In this document: positions 48,209-56,355 of the stretch, piece by piece
Position numbering within the stretch: position 1 is the stretch's first letter
How the letters are laid out: each line of letters opens with the position of its first letter
Assembly (NCBI GenBank): GCA_943912265.1
Contig: CALTTS010000012.1
Span: 1-64,000 of the forward strand
DNA: 64,000 nucleotides
Reading direction: 5' to 3'
Origin: an uncultured Xanthomonas sp.
GTDB lineage: Bacteria > Pseudomonadota > Gammaproteobacteria > Xanthomonadales > Xanthomonadaceae
Position numbers and translations under genes: made by a program
The notes under the pieces: model-generated
What the model was told of the DNA's origin: nothing
What the model saw: the letters and a program-made list of their open reading frames with translations, nothing else
Database searches by the model: none

Positions 48209-49810
48209 TCAGCCCTCGACTGCGCGCTGCAGCGCCGGCGTGCGCCAGCCGCTGGCGCTGCCCCACAGGTAGAAGCCCAGCCCGGCCGCCGCCACCGCCG
48301 CCAGGTCGATGCCGTAGGGCAGGTAGCCGTGGCCGCCGAAGGTGGTGCTGCCGGCCCACGACAGCAGCGCCAGCGTGGGCAGGTAGGCGATCATCCACGC
48401 CGCGCCCCTGAGGTCGCGCGCGAAGCCCTGCCAGCCCTGTCTGGCCTGGTAGTAGAAGTACACCGGCAGGGCCACCAGCATCAGCACGATGATCTGCCCG
48501 GTCAGCGGCCAGCGCGCCCAGTACAGCAGCTCGGTGGCCATCACGAAGCCGATCCCGGCCACCACCGGCATGCCGGCCAGCCGGAACGGGCGGCGCGCGT
48601 CCGGCGCACTGCGGCGCAGCGACATCGCGCTGACCGGGCCGGTGATGTAGGAGATGATCGTCGCCACCGAGATCACCGCCGCCAGCGTGCCCCAGCCGCG
48701 GAAGAAGAACAGGAACACGTACGACACCGCGAGGTTGAACACCATCGCCGCGCGCGGCACGCCCCAGTGCGGGTGCAGCGTGCCCAGCGCCGCCGGCAGC
48801 GTGCCGTTCTTCTCCATGCCGTAGATCATCCGCGCGGTGGTGGCGGTGTAGGTGATGCCGGTGCCGGACGGGCTGACGAAGGCGTCCACGTACAGCAGCA
48901 TCGCCAGCCAGTGCAGGTTGACGATGATCGCCAGCTCGGCGAACGGCGAGCGGAAGTCGATGCCGTGCCAGCCGGCCTTGGCCAGCAGCTCCGGCGGCAC
49001 CGCGCCGATGTAGGCCACCTGCAGGATCAGGTATACCACCGTGGCCAGCGCGATCGAGCCGAGCACCGCCAGCGGGATGCTGCGGCCGGGGTCGTGGGCC
49101 TCGCCGGCCAGGTTCACCGGGCTCTGGAAACCGTTGAAGCTGAACACGATGCCGGCGGTGGCCACCGCGGTGAGCACCGCGGCGAAGTCGGTGACGTGCG
49201 CGCCGCCGTGCAGGCCGACCGAGAAGTTCTCCCCGTGGAAGCCGCTGGCGATCAGCGCCAGCCCGGTGGCCGCCGGCACCACCAGCTTGAACACGGTGAT
49301 GGCGGTGTTGGAGCGGGCGAACAGCTTCACGCTCCAGAAGTTGAGCAGGAAATACACAAGCACCAGCACCGCGGCGATCAGCAGGCCGTTGGTGGACAGC
49401 TCGCCGGCGCCGCCGGGGGCGTGCACGTACAGGTCCCGCGCCCACTGCCACGGCCACGAGGCCATGTATTGCACCGAGGCTTCCGCTTCCACCGGGATCA
49501 CCGAAACGATGGCGATCCAGTTGGCCCAGCCGGCGATGAAGCCGACCAGCGAGCCGTGCGAGTAGTGGCTGTAGCGGACCATGCCGCCGGATTCGGGGAA
49601 CATCGCCCCGAGTTCGGCATAGCTGAGCGCGATGGAGGTGATGATCGCCGCGCCCAGCACCCACGCCCACACCGCGCCGGGGCCGGCCAGCCCGGCCGCG
49701 CGCCAGGCGCCGAACAGCCAGCCCGAGCCGATGATCGAGCCCAGGCCGGTGAGCATCAGGGCGAAGGGGCCGACGTCGCGGCGCAGGGGTGTTGCGGAGG
49801 GTGCGGACAT
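48209..49810 (-). CDS. APC-family amino acid permease
   Basis: 533 residues with about 12-14 membrane segments. The APC N-terminus is MLTGLGSIIGSGWLFGAWRAAGLAG, and the conserved FSFNGFQSPVNLAGEAHDPGRSIP and SGTGITYTATTARMIYGMEKNG follow. It resembles aspartate/proton symporter-like members. It lies between the two purine arms and is convergent with hpxW; import of an amino acid or ureide is possible, but sequence does not decide. Its ribosome-binding site AAAGG is buried in a 13-bp hairpin ending three bases before the ATG. Confidence 0.85.
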   Translation of the reverse strand: MSAPSATPLRRDVGPFALMLTGLGSIIGSGWLFGAWRAAGLAGPGAVWAWVLGAAIITSIALSYAELGAMFPESGGMVRYSHYSHGSLVGFIAGWANWIAIVSVIPVEAEASVQYMASWPWQWARDLYVHAPGGAGELSTNGLLIAAVLVLVYFLLNFWSVKLFARSNTAITVFKLVVPAATGLALIASGFHGENFSVGLHGGAHVTDFAAVLTAVATAGIVFSFNGFQSPVNLAGEAHDPGRSIPLAVLGSIALATVVYLILQVAYIGAVPPELLAKAGWHGIDFRSPFAELAIIVNLHWLAMLLYVDAFVSPSGTGITYTATTARMIYGMEKNGTLPAALGTLHPHWGVPRAAMVFNLAVSYVFLFFFRGWGTLAAVISVATIISYITGPVSAMSLRRSAPDARRPFRLAGMPVVAGIGFVMATELLYWARWPLTGQIIVLMLVALPVYFYYQARQGWQGFARDLRGAAWMIAYLPTLALLSWAGSTTFGGHGYLPYGIDLAAVAAAGLGFYLWGSASGWRTPALQRAVEG

Positions 49811-49812
49811 GG

Positions 49813-49853
49813 ATCGGGCCTTTCGGGCGCCACGACGGCGCGAAAGGCCCGAT
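49813..49853 (-). promoter_or_regulatory. Hairpin enclosing the ribosome-binding site of the APC permease
   Basis: 13-bp perfect arms ATCGGGCCTTTCG (49813-49825) and its complement (49841-49853), 15-nt loop with further pairing. On the minus strand the 3' arm contains AAAGG eight bases before the ATG, so initiation would be blocked when folded. Confidence 0.6.
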
Positions 49854-49892
49854 TTTCGCAGATGTGCGCCTTGCGGGGGCGCCTTGCGGGCG

Positions 49893-51014
49893 TCAGGCCG
49901 GCTGCGGCGCCGGCCCGCGCAGCGGCCGGCTCGGGAACGCGTGGCGCAGGATCCGCCACAGCACCTGGCCGAACTGCCGCGGCAGCGAGCCGGTGTTGTA
50001 GTGCTGGCCGTAGCGGGCGCAGATCGCGCGCACCTCCACCGCCATCTCCGCGTAGCGGCAGGCGGGGATGTCCGGGTAGAAGTGGTGCTCCACCTGGTGG
50101 CTGAGGTTGCCGGTGAGGATGTGCAGCAGTTTGCTGCCGCTGATGTTGGACGAGCCGCGCAGCTGGCGCAGGTACCAGTGGCCGCGCGATTCGTTGCGCA
50201 GGCACTGCTTGGGGAACACCACCGAATCGGCGGTGAAGTGGCCGCAGAAGATCACCGTGAACGTCCACACGCTGCGCAGCGTGTTGGCCACCATGTTGCC
50301 CAGCAGCACCGGCAGGAAGAACGGCCCGGCCAGCAGCGGGAAGAACACGTAGTCCTTGAGCAGCTGGCGGCCGGCCTTGCGCAGCACCGGGCGCGCTTCG
50401 GCGTACAGGCGCGCGGTGCTCATGCGCCGCTGCAGCCAGCGGCCGATGCGGACGTCCTGGATCGCCACGCCCCACTGGAACAGCAGCGCGAACGGCACCA
50501 CGATCAGCGGTTGCAGCAGGTGCAGCGGCTGCCAGCGCTGCTCGGGGAAGATGCGCAGCATGCCGTAGCCGATGTCCTCGTCCATGCCGCGCACGTTGGT
50601 GTAGGTGTGGTGCTTGAAGTTGTGGGTCCTGCGCCAGTAGGCCGAGGTGGCGACGATGTCCCACTCGTAGGTGCTGCCTTCCAGCCGCGCGTCGCCCATC
50701 CAGTCGTACTGGCCGTGGATGACGTTGTGGCCCAGCTCCATGTTCTCCAGGATCTTGGACAGCGCCAGCAGCAGCGTGCCGGCGATGCAGGCCGGCCACA
50801 GCAGCGCGTGCACGAACGCGCCGCCGATCGCGCCGAGGAACAGCAACCCGCGCCCGGCCGCGCCGGTCCAGCGCACCGCGGCGACGACGCGGCGGATGTA
50901 GCGCGCGTCGCGTGCGCCCAGGCTGGCCTCGACGCGGCGGCGCAGGGCGTCCAGTTCGTCGCCGAAGGCTTGCAGTTCGCCCGGGCTCAGGGCGCGGTCG
51001 CGGGTACGGCTCAT
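49893..51014 (-). CDS. Membrane fatty-acid (acyl-CoA) desaturase, DesB-like
   Basis: 373 residues with the three histidine boxes of di-iron desaturases: ELGHNVIHGQYDW, RRTHNFKHHTYTN and SHQVEHHFYPDIP. Membrane segments lie at about 55-90 and 170-240. It introduces a double bond into fatty acyl chains, using electrons from the reductase encoded just upstream. The reductase-desaturase order and the divergent TetR gene repeat the desT-desCB arrangement known in Pseudomonas. Confidence 0.88.
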   Translation of the reverse strand: MSRTRDRALSPGELQAFGDELDALRRRVEASLGARDARYIRRVVAAVRWTGAAGRGLLFLGAIGGAFVHALLWPACIAGTLLLALSKILENMELGHNVIHGQYDWMGDARLEGSTYEWDIVATSAYWRRTHNFKHHTYTNVRGMDEDIGYGMLRIFPEQRWQPLHLLQPLIVVPFALLFQWGVAIQDVRIGRWLQRRMSTARLYAEARPVLRKAGRQLLKDYVFFPLLAGPFFLPVLLGNMVANTLRSVWTFTVIFCGHFTADSVVFPKQCLRNESRGHWYLRQLRGSSNISGSKLLHILTGNLSHQVEHHFYPDIPACRYAEMAVEVRAICARYGQHYNTGSLPRQFGQVLWRILRHAFPSRPLRGPAPQPA

Positions 51015-51068
51015 CGGGGTGTCCTCGGAAGCGGTTGCGGGTCGGGGATCGGATCGCGGATCAAGGGG

Positions 51069-52136
51069 TCAAAGGTCCAGGGTCAGGTCGGTGCTCGGCG
51101 CGCTGACGCACAGGCGCACGGCGGCATCCGGCTCGGCTTCGCTGCGGCCGTCGGGCAGGTGGCGCGTCGCGCCGGCGCGGCGGGTGCACACGCAGGTGTT
51201 GCAGATGCCCATGCGGCAGCCGTGCTTCGGGCGCAGGCCGTGGGCTTCCAGCCCTTCCAGCAGCGAGCGGGCGCGCGGCAGGCGCAGGCGCCGGCCGCTG
51301 CGCGCCAGTTCCACTTCGACCTCGCCCTCCTCGCCGGCGGCGATGGCCGGCGGCGAGAACGCCTCGCCCTGGAAGCGCGCCACCAGCCCGGCCAGGCGCG
51401 CCTGCGCGGCGGCGACGAAGCCGGACGGGCCGCAGGCCAGCGCGTCGCCGCCGGCCGGCAGTTCCAGCCCGGCCGCCGGCAGCGCGTCGATGCGCGGCGC
51501 CGGCAGGGTGCCTTCGCCGGTCACCAGCAGGCGCAGCCGCAACAGCGGGTGGGCGGCGGCGAGCGCCTCGAATTCCTCGACGAAGCAGGCCTGCGCGCGC
51601 TCGCGCACCCAGTACAGCAGGTCGACCGGCGCGGACAGGCCGCGCTCGGTGGCCTGCCGCAGCAGCGCCCGCATCGGGGTGATGCCGCTGCCGGCGGCGA
51701 GCAGCAGCAGCGGGCGCCCGGGTTCGGGCAGGGTCAGTTCGCCGAACGCGGCATCGAGGGTGACGACCTCGCCGATGCGCGCGGTTTCGGTCAGATGCCG
51801 GCTCACCGCGCCGCCGGGCACGGCCTTCACCGTGACCGCCAGCCGGCCGCCGGCCAGGGACGTGGGGCTGTAGCTGCGCTTCAGCCGCCGGCCGTCGACC
51901 TCCACGCCCAGGGTGACGTGCTGGCCCGGCAGCAGGCCTTGCCAGTGGCGGTTGGGCCGCAGCACCAGGGTCACCGCGTCGCGGCTGGCGGCCTCGCGCG
52001 CCTCGATCCGCGCCAGCGGCTGGGCCAGCGTCCACAGCGAGTTCAGGCGGGTGGACCAGAAGTCGAAAAAGCCCGGTGAAACCCAGCGCTGCAACAGGCT
52101 GGAGGGCGATGTCGTCGGGCGGGCCATGGTGTCCAT
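51069..52136 (-). CDS. Ferredoxin-type oxidoreductase partner of the desaturase, DesC-like
   Basis: 355 residues from MDTMARPTTSPSSLLQRW (ATG 52136). The flavin domain has RRLKRSYSPTSL (RxYS), the NAD(P) domain LLAAGSGITPMRALLRQ and ACGPSGFVAAAQ. The C-terminal 2Fe-2S domain has HGCRMGICNTCVCTRR, the CxxxxCxxC plant-ferredoxin loop, with a later Cys in VRLCVSAP. It delivers electrons to the desaturase, whose gene starts 54 bp downstream. Confidence 0.88.
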   Translation of the reverse strand: MDTMARPTTSPSSLLQRWVSPGFFDFWSTRLNSLWTLAQPLARIEAREAASRDAVTLVLRPNRHWQGLLPGQHVTLGVEVDGRRLKRSYSPTSLAGGRLAVTVKAVPGGAVSRHLTETARIGEVVTLDAAFGELTLPEPGRPLLLLAAGSGITPMRALLRQATERGLSAPVDLLYWVRERAQACFVEEFEALAAAHPLLRLRLLVTGEGTLPAPRIDALPAAGLELPAGGDALACGPSGFVAAAQARLAGLVARFQGEAFSPPAIAAGEEGEVEVELARSGRRLRLPRARSLLEGLEAHGLRPKHGCRMGICNTCVCTRRAGATRHLPDGRSEAEPDAAVRLCVSAPSTDLTLDL

Positions 52137-52156
52137 GGCGGCACTATACGCGTGAA

Positions 52157-52197
52157 GATACATCTGTGTATACATGTGTATATTCCTGCGATGTATC
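52157..52197. promoter_or_regulatory. Operator region between desC and desT
   Basis: An A/T-rich island in GC-rich DNA: inverted GATACATC (52157-52164) and GATGTATC (52190-52197), with TGTGTATA repeated at 52165 and 52175 between them and the 8-bp palindrome TGTATACA at 52167-52174. A likely binding site for the divergent TetR-type regulator. Confidence 0.6.
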
Positions 52198-52224
52198 ATT
52201 CCGGCCCGCCACGAAACCGTGCCC

Positions 52225-52887
52225 ATGTCCTCGATCCTGCCGCTCGCCCTCGATGAACCCGCAAGCTCGCGCAAGGCCCCGATCTCGCGCGAAGACCTGC
52301 TGGCGGCCGCGCTGACGCTGATCGGTCCGCACCGCAGCCTGTCCACGCTGAGCCTGCGCGAAGTGGCGCGCGAGGCCGGGATCGCGCCGAACAGCTTCTA
52401 CCGCCAGTTCCGCGACATGGACGAGCTGGCCGTGGCCCTGATCGATCTGGCCGGGCGCTCGCTGCGCCGGATCATCGGCCAGGCCCGCCAGCGCGCCACT
52501 TCGCCGGACCGCAGCGTGGTGCGCCTGTCGGTGGAAACCTTCATGGAGCAGCTGCGCGCCGACGACAAGCTGCTGCACGTGCTGCTGCGCGAAGGCGCGG
52601 TGGGCTCGGATGCGTTCAAGCAGGCGGTCGAGCGCGAACTGCGCTATTTCGAGGACGAGCTGCAGGTCGATCTGGTGCGGCTGGCCAGTGCCGAGGGTGC
52701 CACTCTGCTGGAACCGGCGCTGGTGTCCAAGGCGATCACCCGGCTGGTGTTCGCGATGGGTGCCACCGCGATGGACCTGCCGCCGGAAAAGGACCCGGAG
52801 CTGATCGAGCAGATTTCCACGATGCTGCGGATGATCCTGACCGGCGCGCGCGCGCTGGGTGCCCGGCGCCGGCCGAAGAAGGCCTGA
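52225..52887 (+). CDS. TetR-family regulator, FabR/DesT type
   Basis: 220 residues from MSSILPLALDEP (ATG 52225). The TetR helix-turn-helix is LSTLSLREVAREAGIAPNSFYRQFRDMDELAVALI at about 38-72, with the FabR/DesT-like wording, and an effector-binding helical domain follows. FabR and DesT sense the balance of saturated and unsaturated acyl-CoA and repress unsaturated fatty acid genes. It is divergent from the reductase-desaturase pair and separated from it by the operator region, so repression of those genes is expected. Confidence 0.87.
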   Translation: MSSILPLALDEPASSRKAPISREDLLAAALTLIGPHRSLSTLSLREVAREAGIAPNSFYRQFRDMDELAVALIDLAGRSLRRIIGQARQRATSPDRSVVRLSVETFMEQLRADDKLLHVLLREGAVGSDAFKQAVERELRYFEDELQVDLVRLASAEGATLLEPALVSKAITRLVFAMGATAMDLPPEKDPELIEQISTMLRMILTGARALGARRRPKKA

Positions 52888-53194
52888 GGCCGTTCCTGCA
52901 TGGCCCGCGTGGCGGGCCGTGGCCGGCATGGCGGCTGGCCGCGGATGTGTCCGCCGCTTGCCCGGGAGGGGCGGCAGCGCCGGGGCGCCATCTGTCCGGT
53001 TGGCAAGCACGAAATTCCGGGCCATCGGGATGCGGAAACGGACAGAAACCGCAGGGCCGGGCGGGCAACGCATTGCGTTTTAGGCAACGCCAAGCTGAGA
53101 AAAAACACTTTGATGGCGACATGAGCGCGTTCGTATAGTCGGGTCGGGGCCGGATGCCGCGGCCACATCCCTCCCGGAAGAACGTCCGCCGCCC
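52888..53194 (+). promoter_or_regulatory. Upstream region of purine arm 2: HpxR-type operator and promoter
   Basis: About 300 bp without a gene. TTGC-GTTTTAG-GCAA at 53073-53087 repeats the hpxDE operator almost exactly and is followed, as there, by GCTGA and an A-run. A promoter TTGATG (53110-53115), 18-bp spacer, TATAGT (53134-53139) follows. The box centre is about 66 bp before the expected start, the classical LysR recognition position. Confidence 0.72.
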
Positions 53195-54478
53195 GTGCCC
53201 TGCTCCACTCCGACTGCCTCCGATGCCTGCCACGGCGAGGCCGGCGCGCGCGCCATCGCCCGCTGCGATGCCCTCGGCGCGGCGCCTTGCAGCGACAGCG
53301 AGACCGGCCTGTACCGCGCCTGGCTCTCGCCCGCCCACCGCGCCGCGCAGGACGCCATCGCCGACTGGATGTGCCAGGCCGGCATGGCGGTCCGCATCGA
53401 CGCGGCCTCCAACCTCGTCGGCCGCTACGAAGCCGACGCACCCGGCGCGCCGGCGCTGCTGATCGGCAGCCATATCGACAGCGTGCGCGATGCCGGCCGC
53501 TACGACGGCCCGCTCGGGGTGATGCTGGGCATCGAGTGCGTGGCCGCGCTGCACGCCGCCGGGCGGCGGCTGCCGTTCGCGGTCGAGGTGATCGCCTTCG
53601 GCGACGAGGAAGGCTCGCGCTTCCCGGCCTCGATGTTCACCAGCCGCGCGGTCGCCGGCGTGCTCGATCCGGCCGATCTCGCCGGCGTGGCCGATGGTGC
53701 CGGCGTGGCCGTGGCCGACGCGCTGGCCGCCTGGGGACTGGATGCGGCGCGCATCGGCGAGGCCGCGCGCGCGGCGGCCGGCGTGGTCGGCTACCTGGAG
53801 GCGCACATCGAGCAGGGCCCGGTGCTGGAAACCGAAGGCCTGCCGCTGGGCATCGTCACCGGCATCGCCGCACAACTGCGCTTCGATGTCACCGTCGCCG
53901 GCCGTGCCGGCCATGCCGGCACCAGCCCGATGCCGCTGCGCCACGATGCGCTGGCCGCCGCCGCCGACTGCGTGCTGGCGGCCGAGGCGGTGGCGCGCGA
54001 AGCCGCCAGCGACCTGGTGGCCACGGTCGGGCGCATGCAGGTACTGCCCGGGGCGACCAACGTGATCCCCGGCAAGGTGACGTTTTCGCTGGACGTGCGC
54101 TGCGGACGCGACGACCTGCGCGATGCCGGTGCGGGCGAGATCCTGCGCCGCTTCCGCCGCATCGCCGGCGAACGCGGCGTGCACGTCGAGGCCCTGCAGG
54201 TGCAGGACCTGGCCGCCAGCCCCTGCGACCCGGCGCTGACGAAACTGCTGGAACAGGCGGTCGCCGCGCAGGGGATCGCCCCGCGCCGGCTGGTCTCCGG
54301 CGCCGGCCATGACGCGATGGTGATGGCGGCGCTGTGCCCGACCGCCATGCTGTTCGTGCGCTGCGACGGCGGCATCTCGCACAACCCGGCCGAGCGCGCC
54401 AGCGCGGCCGACGCCGGCGTGGCCGTGGCGGCCATGCTGGATTTCATCGAACGATTGGGAGCAACCCGTGGCAACTGA
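53195..54478 (+). CDS. hpxK: Allantoate amidohydrolase (M20 family)
   Basis: 427 residues from GTG 53195. The M20 metal-binding pattern is IGSHIDSVRDAGRYDGPLGV (His and Asp), FGDEEGSRFP (the acidic pair), EAHIEQGPVLE, and SGAGHDAMVMA near the C-terminus. These are the marks of the Zn/Mn-dependent N-carbamoyl hydrolase branch (AllC, beta-ureidopropionase). The enzyme converts allantoate to ureidoglycine. It is the first gene of arm 2, and its 3' end overlaps hpxJ by 11 bp. Confidence 0.9.
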   Translation: MPCSTPTASDACHGEAGARAIARCDALGAAPCSDSETGLYRAWLSPAHRAAQDAIADWMCQAGMAVRIDAASNLVGRYEADAPGAPALLIGSHIDSVRDAGRYDGPLGVMLGIECVAALHAAGRRLPFAVEVIAFGDEEGSRFPASMFTSRAVAGVLDPADLAGVADGAGVAVADALAAWGLDAARIGEAARAAAGVVGYLEAHIEQGPVLETEGLPLGIVTGIAAQLRFDVTVAGRAGHAGTSPMPLRHDALAAAADCVLAAEAVAREAASDLVATVGRMQVLPGATNVIPGKVTFSLDVRCGRDDLRDAGAGEILRRFRRIAGERGVHVEALQVQDLAASPCDPALTKLLEQAVAAQGIAPRRLVSGAGHDAMVMAALCPTAMLFVRCDGGISHNPAERASAADAGVAVAAMLDFIERLGATRGN

Positions 54479-55709
54479 GTTCTTCGGCGAGATCGATCCC
54501 CCGCAGCGGCTGCTGATGGGCCCCGGGCCGGTCAACGCCCACCCGCGCGTATTGCGCGCCATGTCCGCCGACCTGCTGGGTCAGTTCGACCCGGAAATGA
54601 CCGCGTACATGAACGAGGTGATGGCCCTGTACCGGCCGATCTTCGGCACGCGGAACCCGTGGACCTTCCTGGTGGACGGCACCGCGCGCGCCGGCATCGA
54701 GGCCGCGCTGGTGTCGTTGGTTGCGCCGGGTGACACCGTGCTGGTGGTCAACTTCGGCCGCTTCGGCCTCCTGCTGACCGAGATCCTCGGCCGCATCGGC
54801 GCCAGGATCGAGACGGTCGAGGCGCCGTGGGGCAAGACCGTGCCGCTGGACGAGATCGAGGCCGCCGTCGCCCGCGTGCAGCCGAAGCTGGTAGCCACCA
54901 TCCACGGCGATACCTCCACCACCATGGCCCAGCCGCTGGACGGCTTCGGCGCGATCTGCCGCAAGTACGGCGCGCTGTCCTACGTGGACGCCACCGCCAC
55001 CATCGGCGGCATGGAGATCGCAAGCGATCGCTGGGACGTGGACGTGGTCACCGGCGGCCTGCAGAAGTGCCTGGGCGGGCCGTCCGGCTCGGCGCCGGTC
55101 ACCGTGTCCGAGGCCGCCGCCGAGCGCATCTTCGCCCGCCGCCACGTCGAGCGCGGCATCGTCCGCGCCGATATCGACGACGGCGACGAGCCGCGCATCC
55201 TGTCCAACTACTTCGACCTGGCGATGGTGATGGACTACTGGTCGGACAAGCGCCTGAACCACCACACCGAGGCCACCACCATGCTCTACGGCGCGCGCGA
55301 GTGCGCGCGCATCGTGCTGCAGGAAGGGCTGGAAAACCGCTATGCCCGCCACCGCGCCGCCGGCCATGCGATGACCGCCGGCGCGCGCGCGCTGGGGCTG
55401 GAGGTGTTCGGCGACGACGCCACCCGCATGACCAACGTCACCGGCGTGGTCATCCCCGCCGGCATCGACGGCGAGGCGGTGCGCCGGCGCATGCGCGAGG
55501 ACTTCCAGATCGAGATCGGCTCCGCCTTCGGCCCGTTGCAGGGCAGGATCTGGCGCATCGGCGCGATGGGCTACAACGCCGCCAAGCACAAGGTGCTGAT
55601 CACCCTGGGCGCGCTGGAGACGGTGCTGCGCGCCGAAGGATTCGCCTGCCCGCCCGGCGCCGGCGTCGAGGCCGCGCTGGCGGCATGGAACGCGGAAGCG
55701 CAGGCATGA
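54468..55709 (+). CDS. hpxJ: Class V aminotransferase, ureidoglycine aminotransferase HpxJ/PucG type
   Basis: 413 residues from GTG 54468 with a GGAGCA ribosome-binding site. PLP-enzyme features: LLMGPGPVNAHPRVL at the start, HGDTSTTMAQPLDG, YVDATATIGGMEI (Asp holding the pyridine N) and TGGLQKCLGGPSG with the Schiff-base Lys. The GMxN tract and RIWRIGAMG match the alanine-glyoxylate/ureidoglycine group. It transfers the amino group of unstable ureidoglycine to a keto acid. The last bases, AGCGCAGGCATGAGC, are repeated 644 bp further on, at the puuE start. Confidence 0.88.
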   Translation: MATEFFGEIDPPQRLLMGPGPVNAHPRVLRAMSADLLGQFDPEMTAYMNEVMALYRPIFGTRNPWTFLVDGTARAGIEAALVSLVAPGDTVLVVNFGRFGLLLTEILGRIGARIETVEAPWGKTVPLDEIEAAVARVQPKLVATIHGDTSTTMAQPLDGFGAICRKYGALSYVDATATIGGMEIASDRWDVDVVTGGLQKCLGGPSGSAPVTVSEAAAERIFARRHVERGIVRADIDDGDEPRILSNYFDLAMVMDYWSDKRLNHHTEATTMLYGARECARIVLQEGLENRYARHRAAGHAMTAGARALGLEVFGDDATRMTNVTGVVIPAGIDGEAVRRRMREDFQIEIGSAFGPLQGRIWRIGAMGYNAAKHKVLITLGALETVLRAEGFACPPGAGVEAALAAWNAEAQA

Positions 55710-55711
55710 GC
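55697..55711 (+). repeat. Direct repeat, left copy, flanking the BrnTA insertion
   Basis: AGCGCAGGCATGAGC (15 bp), holding the hpxJ stop codon. Identical to 56341-56355. It probably marks the original hpxJ/puuE ATGA junction. Confidence 0.85.
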
Positions 55712-56001
55712 TATGCCGCCTTCCCCGCCGCCTCCCGCGCGGCCGCTTCGATCAGCTCGTCCGGCACGCCCCGCCGGCGCAGCGCCTCGGCCAGCCGTGC
55801 GGCCGGCCCGAACAGGTGCTCGGCCTCGTCCCGCCGCAGGCCCTGGCTCACGTACGTCTTGAGCAGCGCCTGGTATCCGCTGTGGCCTTTCAGCGGCGCG
55901 ATGGCCTTGAGCGAATCGACCACGTCCTGCGGCATGCGCAGGGTCACCGACACCATCGGGCGCTCCTTGGCGAGGCGGTTTTTCAGGACTTCAGGAATCA
56001 T
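55711..56001 (-). CDS. brnA: BrnA-type antitoxin (CopG/ribbon-helix-helix)
   Basis: 96 residues. The ribbon-helix-helix core is MVSVTLRMPQDVVDSLKAIAP, then GYQALLKTYVSQGLRRDE, as in BrnA/CopG antitoxins, and an Ala/Arg-rich C-terminal helix follows. It overlaps the toxin gene brnT by 11 bp, the usual toxin-first brnTA order. It is encoded against the direction of the surrounding purine operon. Its stop codon ends at the left direct repeat. Confidence 0.82.
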   Translation of the reverse strand: MIPEVLKNRLAKERPMVSVTLRMPQDVVDSLKAIAPLKGHSGYQALLKTYVSQGLRRDEAEHLFGPAARLAEALRRRGVPDELIEAAAREAAGKAA

Positions 56002-56284
56002 AGAGAGCTCGCTCCTCTGCGCTGGCCCCGCGGGCCGACACGATGCGGATGGCGTCCGCCTCGATCACCAGGTGGACCACGTACAGCAACCGTCCACGGC
56101 CGTCGTAGCCGACGACGGCATCGCGCGCCTGGTCGTTGCGACTGGCATCGATCAGGCGCAGGAACGGGTCGAAGAACGCTTCCACCGCTTCATCGAAGCG
56201 GATGCCGTGCTTGGCTTCGTTACGCCGGGCCTTCTCCATGTCCCATACGAAGGTGGCGCCCTTGTGCTCGAGGCGTCCGTCCAT
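55991..56284 (-). CDS. brnT: BrnT-type ribonuclease toxin
   Basis: 97 residues from the ATG at 56284, preferred over 56293 because AGGA lies about seven bases upstream of it. Family motifs are ATFVWDMEKARRNEAKHGIRFDEA, FFDPF, LLYVVHLVIEADAIRIVSAR and the closing AEERALYDS, as in BrnT, a RelE-fold RNase. A -35 TTGACA on the minus strand at 56315-56320 suggests an own promoter. Together with brnA it forms a complete type II toxin-antitoxin module. Confidence 0.88.
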   Translation of the reverse strand: MDGRLEHKGATFVWDMEKARRNEAKHGIRFDEAVEAFFDPFLRLIDASRNDQARDAVVGYDGRGRLLYVVHLVIEADAIRIVSARGASAEERALYDS

Positions 56285-56340
56285 GCGGGTCATCCTGGGG
56301 CCACGTACTTACATTGTCAATACGCGCCCCGCCAAAAGAG

Positions 56341-56355
56341 AGCGCAGGCATGAGC
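56341..56355 (+). repeat. Direct repeat, right copy, flanking the BrnTA insertion
   Basis: AGCGCAGGCATGAGC, identical to 55697-55711, holding the puuE start codon (ATG at 56350). Confidence 0.85.
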
